A stretch of 64,000 nucleotides of DNA from Rhynchopus euleeides (taxonomy: Eukaryota > Euglenozoa > Diplonemea > Diplonemida > Diplonemidae): NCBI GenBank assembly GCA_963210315.1, contig OY723246.1, forward strand, positions 2,232,001-2,296,000. The letters run 5' to 3'. Position numbers and translations under genes: made by a program. This document shows, one piece after another, positions 1 to 10,441 of this stretch; the first letter of the stretch is position 1, and every line of letters begins with the position of its first letter. The notes under the pieces are model-generated. The model was not told the DNA's origin. It made no database searches and saw only the letters and a program-made list of their open reading frames with translations.

Positions 1-1613
1 TGTGCATTAGCCTGAGAGGTGCATGCAACTCCCATTCGAAACGTAAAATGGAGCGGTTCCCTGTCCACCGAAAAGGTGACGCTTCAAGAAGGGGTCGAGG
101 GCGCCTGCCAGGCACCTTTTTCGTGTGGAAGCTGCTTTCTTCACAACGGTGCCTCTTCCGCCCTTTCCCCCTTCGCGCTCAACACGCTGCTCATCGCAGC
201 ATGCTCGCTCTCTCTCTCTCTGTCTCTGGATCTCTTCCTCGTATGCTTGTGGAGTGTGAAGACCCCCGTCACGAAAATACCCGCACCCACCCACCCCCCC
301 CCCCCTCTCTATCTTGTTTATCAAAAAATACATTAAAACCGTTCACACAAGTGTGCGCTCCAAGCTACCCGCCCCCCCCTCCCCCACGTGTGGATTTTTA
401 ATACCGTGGGACAACCAATTCTGCATTCGACTCTTAACCCCCCCCCCTCTTGTTTGTGTGATCCCATCTTCTTCTATTTATTCCTTCAACATAAAGTACC
501 AACCCGGTGCCCCCCCCCTCTCTCTCTCTCAGCTACTCCCTACACACCCCAACCACCGCAAAGTCTACGGTCTGCTGTGCCGCCCTCCCACCCCTCACTG
601 CCGGTGCGTATTTGCCACCACATGAACCTGCCGCCCGTTGTGTGAAATCACTGAGGCGGTAGGGAGATCGGGCGGGGGTGTGTGTCGGCATGGCTGTGTG
701 TGGGGCAGTGCAGAGCACATCTAGAGCAGGGTGTGTCTGTGTGTCTGTCTGTGTGTGCGCTGCCCTGCCCTCACTCGGCACTGCAGCAAACCAATACCCA
801 CGTGTGGGGCAGTGCAGAGCACATCAAGAGCAGAGTGGTGTGTGCTCTGTGTGTCTGCTCTGCGACAGAAGGATTCACGAGTGGTGGGTATGTGTTGTCA
901 GACCATACCTTTCGTGGTATCTTGGAGACATGATAATCAAGGCTGCCTTTGAAACCATTGGGCTACCTACGCCCCCTGCGGGTGTCCGTTGTGTTCAGAC
1001 CTGTTTGTGACCTTGCGCCGTCGCTGGGGTGAGGACAGCAGAGTCCACCTGATGGCCCACAAGGCGGGGAGTAGATTGACTGCCATTTCATCGAGCCACC
1101 GATCTAGTGGTGGGACACAGATGGGTGCGTTTGTTGCCCACGTTTTTAACTTTACGGGTGTCAAGCCAGGGTCGGGGATCAATCTGCTGTGTCCCGCCTT
1201 GCAGATTGAAAGAGAAACAGATTTATCAGAGCGGCTAAGGCTGGAAGGATATGGTCAGGCAACAGCCGCTTTTCGGATCGAAAACGGCATCCCGGCAGGG
1301 AGACCATCCGGAGCTCGGAAGCGCCACCGGTGCGAAAGGAGCACGGAAGAAGCAGAGGAGGAACAATGGTGAAGTCACCACCCAATACCCCCTTACTCAG
1401 CTCTCCCTCCCGCTGTGACAGTCCTTTCCCTCTCCATGACACATATCAACACACACCCATCGAACCATGCAGGAACACCCCCACACACACGCTCTTCCTC
1501 CAACCCCGCCCCCTCCCCTGACACCCCTGCAGCTATTGCAGAGCCCCACTTCTTTACCGCCACACGCCCTTCGCCGCTTCTTCTTTCCACATCCTACCAA
1601 CCTTTGAATCCGG
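1..1613. other. intergenic, no gene recognised
   Basis: I see no convincing gene here. The stretch holds CT microsatellite (around 208-230), several long C-tracts, TG-rich microsatellite (around 735-760) and an imperfect duplication at 700-834. Short open frames such as 989-1372 have no recognisable motifs. A small exon of a gene lying to the left of the window cannot be excluded. A pyrimidine stretch ending in CAG near 1530 could be an acceptor site for the leader of the WD40 gene that follows. Confidence 0.5.
700..834. repeat. two-copy imperfect direct repeat
   Basis: The 31-bp string beginning GTGGGGCAGTGCAGAGCACA occurs at 700-730 and again at 804-834, 104 bp apart. The copies differ by about one base in the core and are separated by TG-rich sequence. 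It looks like a local tandem duplication; no function is evident. Confidence 0.75.
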
Positions 1614-2801
1614 ATGTTTCTTGACGACCGCTGGACGCGCGGCAGGCCGTGCGTTGGCGACCTTTCCGACAGGCTGAACGAGCAGGACGTGTGCAGCAGC
1701 ATCGTCGCGCCACAGCGCTACCCCCCGGGGCACTCCGGGGGCAAGGCCACGGCACGACTTTCCAAGGCGAGCCACATGGCACCCCGTGCCGTGCACACCA
1801 GCGACCAGCCTGTCACCGGGCGCAGCATGTGCTTCTCCTCCGACGGAACGCTGGCAGCCACAGGCTGCGATGACACGGCTGTCCGTGTGTTCGAGGTGGA
1901 GCCCCAACACGCCCTGGCGCACACCCTGCGGGGCCATGCAGGCTACGTCTACTGCGTCCGGTTCCTGCCCCACAGCACCCGCCTCCTGTCATGCAGCGGC
2001 GACACCACGATCCGCATGTGGGATGCAGCTTCCGGCACCGCGCTGTGCGTGCTGGAGGGGCACGCCGGAAGCGTCTTCTCCCTCTGCCTGCCCCCCTCCG
2101 CTGCCTACTGCGTTTCGACGTCGCTCGACGGGCGTGTCGGGCTCTGGGACCTGGACCACTGCTCCCTCAGGGGCGCGGGGGAGGAGATCGTGCAGCAGGT
2201 CCCGGTTCTGCCTGCCTCCCGCTTCCTCTTCAGCACGGAGGGCGACGGGGGGTGGGTGCTGTCCGCCGCGGTGGACAGCGGAGGCTCCATCGTCACCTCG
2301 TCGATGTCCTGCGTGCTGTCGCTGTGGTCCCTCCCGGGGGGCCTCAAGGGGCGTGCCCGGCTGTGGGAGGTCACCGCCCCGTCGCCCTCGTCGTCGCTGC
2401 AGTTCCACAACACACCAGGCACAGAGGGGCAGGACTGCGTGCTCGCTGTGGACTACGACAGCAGGATCCGGATGTGGCTCGTGAAAGGGGGCGACTTCCA
2501 GGTGCGTGAGGTGGTTTTGTTCGGCCCCTCGAAGTGCCCAGTGGAGGGACCTCCAGGCGTCATGGCGGCCGCGCTTTCCGCATGCGGGCAGCATCTGTAC
2601 TGCGGGTTCAGCACGGGGGCCCTGAAGTCGTACTCAATGGAGGAGGTGTCCTCCTGCGATGGGTTGTTCGAAGGCACGATGGCGCATCAGCTTCTGAGCG
2701 GCCAGGACGGCGTCCCGGTGAGATCGATTGCCACGTCCCCAAGTGGCGGTGCTCTTGCTGTGGTGCTGGATAGCGGGAAGGTCGCGTTTTTTGAGGACTG
2801 A
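1614..2801 (+). CDS. WD40-repeat protein
   Basis: A 395-residue protein that should fold as a WD40 beta-propeller, a scaffold for protein-protein contacts. Blade signatures are visible: residues about 67-103 (AATGCDDTAVRVFEV), 108-147 (LRGHAGYVYCVRFLP then GDTTIRMWD), 149-187 (LEGHAGSVFSLCLPP then DGRVGLWDL), 215-253 (ending VLSLWSL), 265-300 (ending DSRIRMWLV), 320-350 and 370-395, about seven in all, the later ones degenerate. The two best blades have GH and WD. The N-terminal 60 residues are basic and unstructured. The start is the first ATG of the frame and the stop is TGA at 2799. There is no intron and no catalytic domain. WD40 propellers are too general to assign a pathway. Confidence 0.88.
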   Translation: MFLDDRWTRGRPCVGDLSDRLNEQDVCSSIVAPQRYPPGHSGGKATARLSKASHMAPRAVHTSDQPVTGRSMCFSSDGTLAATGCDDTAVRVFEVEPQHALAHTLRGHAGYVYCVRFLPHSTRLLSCSGDTTIRMWDAASGTALCVLEGHAGSVFSLCLPPSAAYCVSTSLDGRVGLWDLDHCSLRGAGEEIVQQVPVLPASRFLFSTEGDGGWVLSAAVDSGGSIVTSSMSCVLSLWSLPGGLKGRARLWEVTAPSPSSSLQFHNTPGTEGQDCVLAVDYDSRIRMWLVKGGDFQVREVVLFGPSKCPVEGPPGVMAAALSACGQHLYCGFSTGALKSYSMEEVSSCDGLFEGTMAHQLLSGQDGVPVRSIATSPSGGALAVVLDSGKVAFFED

Positions 2802-3680
2802 TGGCGATCTATCCTTTTTGGGGGCAAAAGAGGTAACTTTTTTTTGGGGTTGTGCGAACAACGCAGGAAACTTTGCTATGCAGAACATCGCAGGACACAC
2901 CACACCCGCAGCAGGCGTGTGGGGTGTTCTCGCGATCGACGAATACCCGCTGGTTCTTCTCTCCCCTTTTCTGATTTGCAGACACAAAGTTCGAGGGAGG
3001 GGGGGGGGGGTTGCGGTCGCCTCAAGTCAAGACGAGCACTCCGTGACGCATCGGCCTGAATGCGGCGAGAAGCGTCGTCTCTCCCTGCCAACCTGCTCGA
3101 TAGAAAATTGCGTGGTCTAAACTGAGACGGGCCGTGGGTTGCGGTTGTGTCTTTCGACCCAACCCTCCTCCTTTTCTCATTTGTCGGGACCTAGAGTTAT
3201 GACCAGCCCCACCATGCCAGCCTTCATGGGGAGACAGTGCTGTGGGCAGGGCATTCCGACGGCACTGCATTTGAAACGGCTCCAGGGCCCTGCTCCTCAA
3301 CAGCCCCCGGCAAGGGGAGGGGACCACTACTTCGGTTTCTTCTGGCCGCGGTGGCACACCAATTGTCGCCCCGACCCCTCTTTTGCCTTTTGTTCGTTGG
3401 GTCTGGCGGGCTCTAGAGGACGGGATCGCGACACGCACGTGACGACTTTCCCTACACCACACCCCACCCCAACTGCGTCTTCTCAGCCTGGGAAGACATA
3501 AGCCGCTGATGAACCTGCGCCAAACATCCATGGGAAGGCAGAGGAAGGACACTATGTTCCCTCCTGTTGCGTGAAGCAGGCAGGGCGCAACAGACGGGCC
3601 GCCAGTTTTAGTGAATAGTTATGGATATGTCATCAACCAGGCGGTCAAGAAGATATGTTTTGTAGCCTCATGCAATGAAG

Positions 3681-3749
3681 GAGGAAATGGAACACAGAGA
3701 ACGCAGGTCCGATTTGAGTTTACGGCACGCGGTAGTGCCGTCATTGCAG
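3681..3749 (+). repeat. interspersed repeat family 1, copy 1
   Basis: This segment has GGAACACAGAGAACGCAGGT, a GGCACGCGGTAGTGCC core and ends ATTGCAG. It aligns by eye with 5750-5823 and 28080-28144 over about 60 bp. It is the most diverged of the three. It may be a short interspersed element or an old duplicated exon. Confidence 0.45.
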
Positions 3750-4107
3750 AGCCACATCTCACCTCATCACAGGTCGGGGTATGTGTGTTTCACCACAACC
3801 TGTCCCCTCCCATTCCCCCGTGTTCAGTGACATGTGTCGATAGTGTTCCATTTTGTCCCAAACCCATTGCCAGCGTGCTCTCCCCTGAAGAAGCATCAGC
3901 CGAAGCAGAGGGCACGTCTCTCTTCCCTCTCTCTCCCTTCCTTCAGCACAGACCGAGTCATGATGCGAATCGAAGTTGTCGGTGTGATTCCTTCCGGCAA
4001 CCCCCGTCTCCTTTCTGTGCGTCGGAGCGATCTTGGTGTTCACGTTGTGCTCCACAGCCACATCAAGGCAGCGGGCTATTGCGTGGTGAAATCATTAACG
4101 TATGAAA

Positions 4108-4137
4108 TAAGGAAGAAGGAAGCACGGTTGCTGCGCC
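4108..4137 (+). repeat. short repeat shared with 22464-22491
   Basis: The string AAGGAAGAAGGAAGCACGGT followed by TGCTGCGCC matches 22464-22491 with two or three differences. It is a short repeated tag of unknown origin; the second copy lies beside the doubtful minus-strand gene. Confidence 0.45.
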
Positions 4138-5749
4138 ATCATGCTGATTCGGCAGCCGTTTGATGTTCCTTTTTTTTGTGCTCTAGACATCACATCCCCC
4201 CGCACCTCCAGCCAGGCAAGGGGGATTGGTGAACCAAGAAGTGCAAGCCGATCATGAAACACAACTTCTCCCCCCAGACCAGAGGGGGCCTATCCCCCGA
4301 AATCTCACTCATGTGCAGGATATCAGATATTGACCACCCCCCCCCCCCCACCCCCCTTCCCCGTATTTCTTCGACACAAAAGGGCTCGAGAATATCTCTC
4401 CCAACTGCCTGCTCTGTGTTCGTGGTGTCCGCTTTGCTGGCCTTTCTTACTGGACTGGAGCTGAGAAGTATTTTCCTGCGAAATCGGATGGCATGCTGCA
4501 GCACGCTTGCCTTTCGGTTCTTCGGCGAAAAGGGGCCCCAGCAGCAAAGACTCCCGACCCCGAACACCTGAGTTCATGTATGGGGTGATACTTGGGTTCA
4601 GAAGGCACACGAGATAACATCCGTGAGCATGTTGTGCGTATAATGTGTATGGCCCTTGTTGGGCTCGCCCATAAACCCCTCCCTCCCCCAACGCACGATT
4701 TGGTCATTTTTTTCGGGTTTCCACCCATTTCCGGGCATCTCCACAGCTCTGACCTCTGACACCCAAAGCGGGTGCGTCCCATGAGCTGTTTGTTTTGTGC
4801 ATACCTGGAGACGTGTATTCATAACATGTGCTGCCCGAAGAAAGTATCCAACAGGAAGGTGTGTGGAGATGGTCGGAGTATGCGTCCGTGAAATACCTGA
4901 GAAAGCGGCTAGATCGTGAGGGTTCTTTTGCTGGGTTGATGAACGCATCCATCATCTGTAGTTTCTTTTATTCCTTTGGCAGAAGAACGCGCAATCGCCC
5001 GCTCGGGAGAGAATCGTGTTAGGCCTAAACTTAACAGCAATGCGTGTCTCTCCACTCTTCACCACTCTCTGTGGGTGTCTCGCTCGGCGGTGCAGGGAAG
5101 TGTATCTTGGTGCGTTTCATATTTATTGGAAAACGCCCAAGATTGCCGAAAGTCACCGAATAGCGAAGGCGCTCTTTGTGTTGGGAGAATTGCTTTACCT
5201 TCACTCTACAGGCATACCCCCCTCCCCCCCTTTGTGTGGGATTTCTGACGGGGAGATCGACCTCGCAGCAGACCTGCACAATCCCCGCACCAAGCAGCCA
5301 GCTCTCAGAGAAACGGGGGACAGGGGTTTCTGACTCGGTTCGCCGTAAGGTTGCCCCTCCCTCGAGCGCCGAAGGCGTCGCCTTGCAATACCAGTGTCTG
5401 CTTTAAACAGGCTGCCTGTGTGTCAAGGCAAGTGATTTAGATGTGACCGGGCCCCTACCGTGTGGGAGGTGGCCGCCTGCCTTTCTCTTCCCCCCCCCCC
5501 CCCGTCCTTTCCAAGCCCCCTTCTTTTCCCTTTCCTTCTCTTCCCCCATCCCTCTTTCTCCCCTTCCCTTGTCTTCCTTTCTGATTTCGAAACAGCTGAA
5601 TATGACGGTGCCCACTGCACCCCATTCTTGTTTGCAGGATGGGGTTGCCAGTGGGACCATCAGGCGGGCTCGTGAACCAAAATCAACATTGACCTCCTAG
5701 CTGACAGCTCGCGCAGAACATTTCATTTCGTGTATGCCTCTCGCAAAGG

Positions 5750-5823
5750 GAGGAGGAAACGGAACGCAGAGCAAGTCGGTCCGACGATTGCCAACGGCGG
5801 CACAGGGAAGTGCCCCGTTTCAG
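5750..5823 (+). repeat. interspersed repeat family 1, copy 2
   Basis: GGAACGCAGAGCAAGTCGGT, then TTGCCAACGGCGGCACAGGG, then a short pyrimidine run ending CAG. It is closest to the copy at 28080-28144, with about three quarters of bases the same by eye, in the same orientation and with matching order of motifs. Confidence 0.5.
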
Positions 5824-6325
5824 TTCACCGCTTCGCCTCACCACAACCTCTCCCCCCCAAGGAAGTGCCCCCCCACCCCCCCAACCCATTTTCAGGGATA
5901 CGCGTTTGTTGTTTATTTCTATTTTTCTGCATTGGGGATCGTCAGAACTGCAGAACAGTGCGAAGAAGGAAGTGAGTTACATCACTCACAGGTCAGCAGA
6001 ACAGAGCCGGCGAGGCCTCTGTGCACAATTCGAGGTGTGGACGTACCGCAACCTCTCGAAATATATCGTCCGTGCGTGTGCATTGTGGCTTGATTGGAAA
6101 GCAACGTACCACAGCGACAACCAAATGTGCTCCGCGTGCACACCTCCTCCCCACCCCCCACCCCCTATCACATGCAGGAGAACAGCTCCGGGGGGGAGAG
6201 AAGCGCCAACGCAACAACAAAATAAGGGGGCCCATCAGAACGGTTGCAGCTGAGCAGTAAAAGGGTGATTTCCCCGGAGGCAGATTCCCCGCCCCCCCCC
6301 CCCCCCCCGCCCCACTACCACAGCA

Positions 6326-6378
6326 TACCGGTGTGGGTGGCTGCAAAAAGGACAAAATATTGCAAGAAGGTGCTCTCG
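6326..6378 (+). repeat. interspersed repeat family 2, copy 1
   Basis: This copy reads CAGCATACCGGTGTGGGTGG, then GCAAAAAGGACAAA, then ATTGCAAGAAGGTGCT. The same block recurs at 24991-25045 nearly end to end, and its second half recurs at 21904-21940. Each copy is followed by a C-rich tract. Confidence 0.55.
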
Positions 6379-7733
6379 GCAATTAAACCCCTCCCCCCCC
6401 TCTGGCCTGGCCCTGCAGGTCGGCGAGGCTTTCACGGCGTGTTGGAACATCACAGACCTCACTCGCAATGAGGTGTTTTGAGTGCTCGCACGGCCGCGGC
6501 AGCCCCTCTTCAACACCCCCCCCCCCTCCCCTTTTGGTTCAGCACGCGTCTCCCGGAAACAGCCTACAGAAACGATCGAATAGAAAGGTAAAAAATCCCC
6601 CCTTTTCTTTGAGCCTCAGTTTTATCCGCTTCACAACCCCCCCCCCCCCTCCCCGTCCCCCAGACCCCTTCCCCTTTACACCACTGCCTGTCTCCCGCCC
6701 CCTGGGCTAGCTGGAGGGTCGCCGGTGCAAAGCTTCGCTGCCAGTATTTCTCGCACTTTCTTGCGCGTTAGGCGGCAGATTATCCGCACCGCCACCCTCC
6801 AACTCCCCCCTGTGCGAAGGGGGCAGGGTGTGGCATCGCAGGTGAAGCAGGCGGGGGGGGGGGGGGGCACTGGCAAGCGACACTTCCCTCCATTGAGGGT
6901 GTGAGGGTCTTTTTCTATAAAACTAGTTGCGGACACCTCTCGATCGAGCTTACACAGCTTCGCACATCCTCAAGCAGTGTTGCCTGAGTAACACGTTGCA
7001 CTGCTTGTTTGCCTACGTGGTATAGCCGGGCTATACAGGGAGGGTGATTTCCTGAAGGGCGGGTACCATATTGCCAGGCTAAGTGGGGCAGTGCTGGTGA
7101 GTGAGGAGGGGTGCAACTGCTGGTCCACTCAAATAGAAAAAGCTTTACTGCCAGTCTCTCTCTCTCTCTCTCTCTCTCGCCTGTTTGGGTTTTTATGTGT
7201 CGGCAAGCTTCCACACCAAAAAAAGTGGGGGGGAGGAGGGTGTGATGAAGGGCTTTCTGTCAGAAGCGTAGAAACAAAAGGTGAGTTTTTTTTTGCCTCA
7301 CAGATTTTTTCCACCTGATCAGGCAAAATTCCTGAGTTCCGGCAAAACGCTTTGCGGCGTACAACACGGAAAAATACCGCGCAAAAAAGACCGCCACCGC
7401 ACAGCACCGCCAAACTCAAGGCTAATCAGGTGGAATATATGTGGTGTGTTGGGGTAATCAGGCTGGGAAACAGTGTTTGGAGGTCTCCAGTATCTTTCCG
7501 AGGCGGACTCGGAACAGCAGGTCTCTCACCGGGGGTGGGGGGGGGGGGGTGGGGGCCAGGAGGAGACACGGCCAAAAATCGTTCAAATCGTTGAAATAAT
7601 TATGTGCCGAACTGACACAGTCTGAAGAGGCCTCCAGTGCGTCTTTCCTGCACATCACCCAGAAAAAGCTCTGAAAGGTGAGTCAAAAGGGGTTGCTGTT
7701 GCGCCGCACCCCGAATTAAAACACAGCCACTGC

Positions 7734-8981
7734 ATGTTTTTTTCGCTGATCCGATACCGGCAGTTGTTTGCATTGCACGCTTCCAGCCAGAACCCTGACA
7801 CAACCCTCTCACAGGGCAAGCCGTGCCACAGGAACATAGTTGTAAAAAACATGAAGTCGTCCCTCCGGGTTGTCGGGCGTCGGGCTTGCTCGGAATTTGC
7901 ACCGCGTTTCCCCGAGACGCAGGTGTCGTTGGATGTGGTGGGTGAGTACAGCCTGACGGGGAAGCGGATGAGCGCAGGTGCGATGCTCGGGATGATGGAC
8001 ATCGGTGCTGTGCGGGCCGCACACTCCCACGCGAAGGACATGACGGCGGCAAAGAAGGCAACGTACTCCACTGTGGCTGTTGACGACTGCAATTTTCTTG
8101 GCCCTGTGATGCACGGCGATCTTGTCAAGGTCGAGGCGACACCTGTGCTTGCCGGAAACAGCAGCATCACAGTGGATGTGTCCTGCTTTCGCCGCTCACT
8201 GCGCTCCCGCGAGTGGCATCACCTGCAGCGTGCGACGTTTGTTATCGTCACGATTGACAGCCAGACGCTCAAAAAGGTCACCGGTGTGCCGGCACTGGTC
8301 TACACCGACCCTAACAGCCCCGAGAACACGAGCCGCTGGCAGGACCTGCGTGACCGTGGGATGAAGCGCCGCGAAGTCCTGCGCAAGTGGGAGGAAGAGG
8401 CGAAGGAGGTGCGTGCCATGGGGGAGGAGGGGCGGGCCCTCCTGGTTCCTCCGGAGATCGCACCGAACACGGCTGTGCTGCCCATCTCGACGACGAAGAT
8501 CACGCTGCGGCGCATGTTCCTCCCGCGCTTCCTCAACTTCAACGACACGGTGTTCGGCGGGGACCTGTTGGAGTGGATGGAGACCGGCGCCATCTACTCT
8601 GCGATGAACTTCACGGGGCACAACGACATCGTCACCATCTCGATGAACCGCGTCGTGTTTAAAGAGCCGCTCACCAAAGCCGATTGGGTGTCGCTGGACG
8701 CCGAGGTTGTGTTTGTCAGCAAGCACACCATCCACGTCGATGTGAAGGTGTCGAAGGAGCACGAGGGGGGGCACAGCGTCACACACTTTGCGTCCTTTGT
8801 GTTCATGGGCATGTCGATGCAGACGGGGCGTAAAGAGCCTGTCATGACGTCCCTGCAGATCCCGCACGACGACCTCCACTCCCTGCAGAAGCACCACTCC
8901 GCCTTCCAGCGCTACATGTTCTGGAAAAAGAACCAGAGCGTCAAGCATGCCCAGATCAGCTCTTCTGTGACCGCCTGCTAG
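7734..8981 (+). CDS. acyl-CoA thioesterase, double hotdog (ACOT type)
   Basis: A 415-residue protein with two hotdog-fold thioesterase domains, which hydrolyse acyl-CoA to free acid and CoA. The first domain spans about residues 60-190 (SAGAMLGMMDIGAVRAAH; VDDCNFLGPVMHGDLVKVEA). The second spans about 245-375 (FLNFNDTVFGGDLLEWMETG; ISMNRVVFKEPLTKADWVSL; VSKHTIHVDVKV), and its N-x-x-x-T-x-FGG helix start is typical of the family. A charged linker (residues about 200-235) joins them. The first 50 residues hold R and K with only one acidic residue, which would fit a mitochondrial presequence as in ACOT9-like enzymes; that is inference. The start is the first ATG; an internal Met at about residue 40 is an alternative. 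The stop is TAG at 8979. Confidence 0.88.
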   Translation: MFFSLIRYRQLFALHASSQNPDTTLSQGKPCHRNIVVKNMKSSLRVVGRRACSEFAPRFPETQVSLDVVGEYSLTGKRMSAGAMLGMMDIGAVRAAHSHAKDMTAAKKATYSTVAVDDCNFLGPVMHGDLVKVEATPVLAGNSSITVDVSCFRRSLRSREWHHLQRATFVIVTIDSQTLKKVTGVPALVYTDPNSPENTSRWQDLRDRGMKRREVLRKWEEEAKEVRAMGEEGRALLVPPEIAPNTAVLPISTTKITLRRMFLPRFLNFNDTVFGGDLLEWMETGAIYSAMNFTGHNDIVTISMNRVVFKEPLTKADWVSLDAEVVFVSKHTIHVDVKVSKEHEGGHSVTHFASFVFMGMSMQTGRKEPVMTSLQIPHDDLHSLQKHHSAFQRYMFWKKNQSVKHAQISSSVTAC

Positions 8982-9154
8982 TGGCGTTCGGCCTACCCCG
9001 GGGCCACCCGCCCACCCCAAGGGATATAATTATATGTGGGCAGCGCGGGCTTGGGGCGAAAAGGGGGGGGGGGGGGGGGCGTGCGACCTTCACGGTGGGA
9101 TCTTGTAAATTTTACATGTATAACTACAAGTATAATACATGTATTATACATGTA

Positions 9155-9499
9155 CCGTATACGTAAATATTATGGAACGTAAATATTATGGAACGGGCCC
9201 ATTTTTGGCCGGTCCGTTCCATAATATTTACGTTCCATAATATTTACAGGGCCAGTTGGGGACTCGGTGGTGAGGACGGCTTGCGTCAGGAATCGCGCGA
9301 AAAGTGCACGAGTAGGTCCCGTCAGGGACTCTGTATGCCGTCCGATCACCTGGTCCAAGTCCCCGAGTCGCAGAAAGCCCTGTAAATATTATGGAACGAA
9401 AAAAATCTGGAACGCCAACCCACCAGCGTTCCAAAATATTTACGTTCCATAATATTTACGTTCCATAATATTTACGTTCCAAAATATTTACGTATACGG
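9155..9499 (+). mobile_element. nested MITE, copy 1 (TA target site)
   Basis: A 345-bp element with terminal inverted repeats of about 40 bp beginning CCGTATACGTAAATATTATG, flanked by TA on both sides (9153-9154 and 9500-9501). The repeats are made of a 16-bp unit, GTAAATATTATGGAAC. The GC-rich centre holds a hairpin (CAGGGC with GCCCTG, and GACTCGG with CCGAGTC). It is the same as the copy at 9908-10236 except for one extra 16-bp unit. TA duplication suggests the Tc1/mariner/pogo group. Confidence 0.85.
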
Positions 9500-9907
9500 T
9501 ATAATACTTGCATGTCAACTATTATACATGTATAATACATGTATATGCCTGAAATATACATGTAAAATACATGTATATCAAGTAAAAATACAAGTATAAT
9601 ACTTGCATGTCAACTATTATACATGTATTTTTACTTGATATACATGTATTTTACATGTATATTTCAGGCATTTACATGTATTTTACATGTATAATACTTG
9701 TCATGCAAGTATTATACATGTAAAATACTTGCATGACAAGTAAAATACATGTATAATACTTGCATGCAAGTAAAATACATGTATTCTACTTGCATGCAAG
9801 TATTTTACTTGTCATGCAAGTATTTTACATGTATAATACTTGCATGACAAGTATTATACATGTAAAATACATGTAAATGCCTGAAATATACATGTAAAAT
9901 ACATGTA

Positions 9908-10236
9908 CCGTATACGTAAATATTATGGAACGTAAATATTATGGAACGGGCCCATTTTTGGCCGGTCCGTTCCATAATATTTACGTTCCATAATATTTAC
10001 AGGGCCAGTTGGGGACTCGGTGGTGAGGACGGCTTGCGTCAGGAATCGCGCGAAAAGTGCACGAGTAGGTCCCGTCAGGGACTCTGTATGCCGTCCGATC
10101 ACCTGGTCCAAGTCCCCGAGTCGCAGAAAGCCCTGTAAATATTATGGAACGAAAAAAATCTGGAACGCCAACCCACCAGCGTTCCAAAATATTTACGTTC
10201 CATAATATTTACGTTCCAAAATATTTACGTATACGG
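9908..10236 (+). mobile_element. nested MITE, copy 2 (TA target site)
   Basis: A 329-bp copy in the same orientation as the one at 9155-9499 and identical to it by eye apart from lacking one 16-bp subunit near its right end. It is flanked by TA (9906-9907 and 10237-10238). It sits in the other arm of the palindrome, at a site whose empty form is still visible in the left arm, so the two are separate insertions or a very recent copy. Confidence 0.85.
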
Positions 10237-10441
10237 TATATCAAGTAAAAATACAAGTATAATAGTTGACATGCAAGTATTATACTTGTATTTTTACTTG
10301 ATATACATGTATTTTACATGTATATTTCAGGCATATACATGTATTATACATGTATAATAGTTGACATGCAAGTATTATACATGTATAATACATGTATTAT
10401 ACTTGTAGTTATACATGTAAAATTTACAAGATCCCACCGTG

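Larger units (their letters stand above)
2802..7733. other. long intergenic stretch, repeat relics only
   Basis: Nearly 5 kb without a gene I can support. It contains many C-tracts (for example around 4330, 5490, 6295, 6640), a CT microsatellite near 7158, and copies of short interspersed repeats at 3681-3749, 4108-4137, 5750-5823 and 6326-6378. Open frames are short and none has a recognisable domain. Small exons could be missed by eye. Confidence 0.5.
9091..10441. mobile_element. giant AT-rich palindromic (foldback) element
   Basis: The two ends are exact reverse complements, starting CACGGTGGGATCTTGTAAAT at 9091 and ending with its complement at 10441. The arms continue as inverted copies for a few hundred bases, built from short palindromes such as ATACATGTAT and CTTGCATGCAAG. 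Once the two inserted MITEs (9155-9499 and 9908-10236) are set aside, the remaining roughly 680 bp reads as one near-complete palindrome. There is no open frame of note. No clear target duplication is visible at the outer ends. It is likely a non-autonomous foldback-type DNA element; the class is uncertain. Confidence 0.8.

Noticed and set aside
989-1372. A 127-codon + frame as a gene.
   Set aside because: It has no domain, no clear splice context and no similarity I recognise. It is kept only as part of the intergenic entry.
9155-9499. A tRNA or other structured RNA in the MITE centre.
   Set aside because: The stems GACTCGG/CCGAGTC and CAGGGC/GCCCTG fit nested MITE hairpins. No tRNA box sequences or cloverleaf are seen.
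9170-10205. Repeated 61-68-codon frames in the MITE copies.
   Set aside because: They are too short, occur in all orientations, are identical simply because the MITEs are identical, and have no motif.
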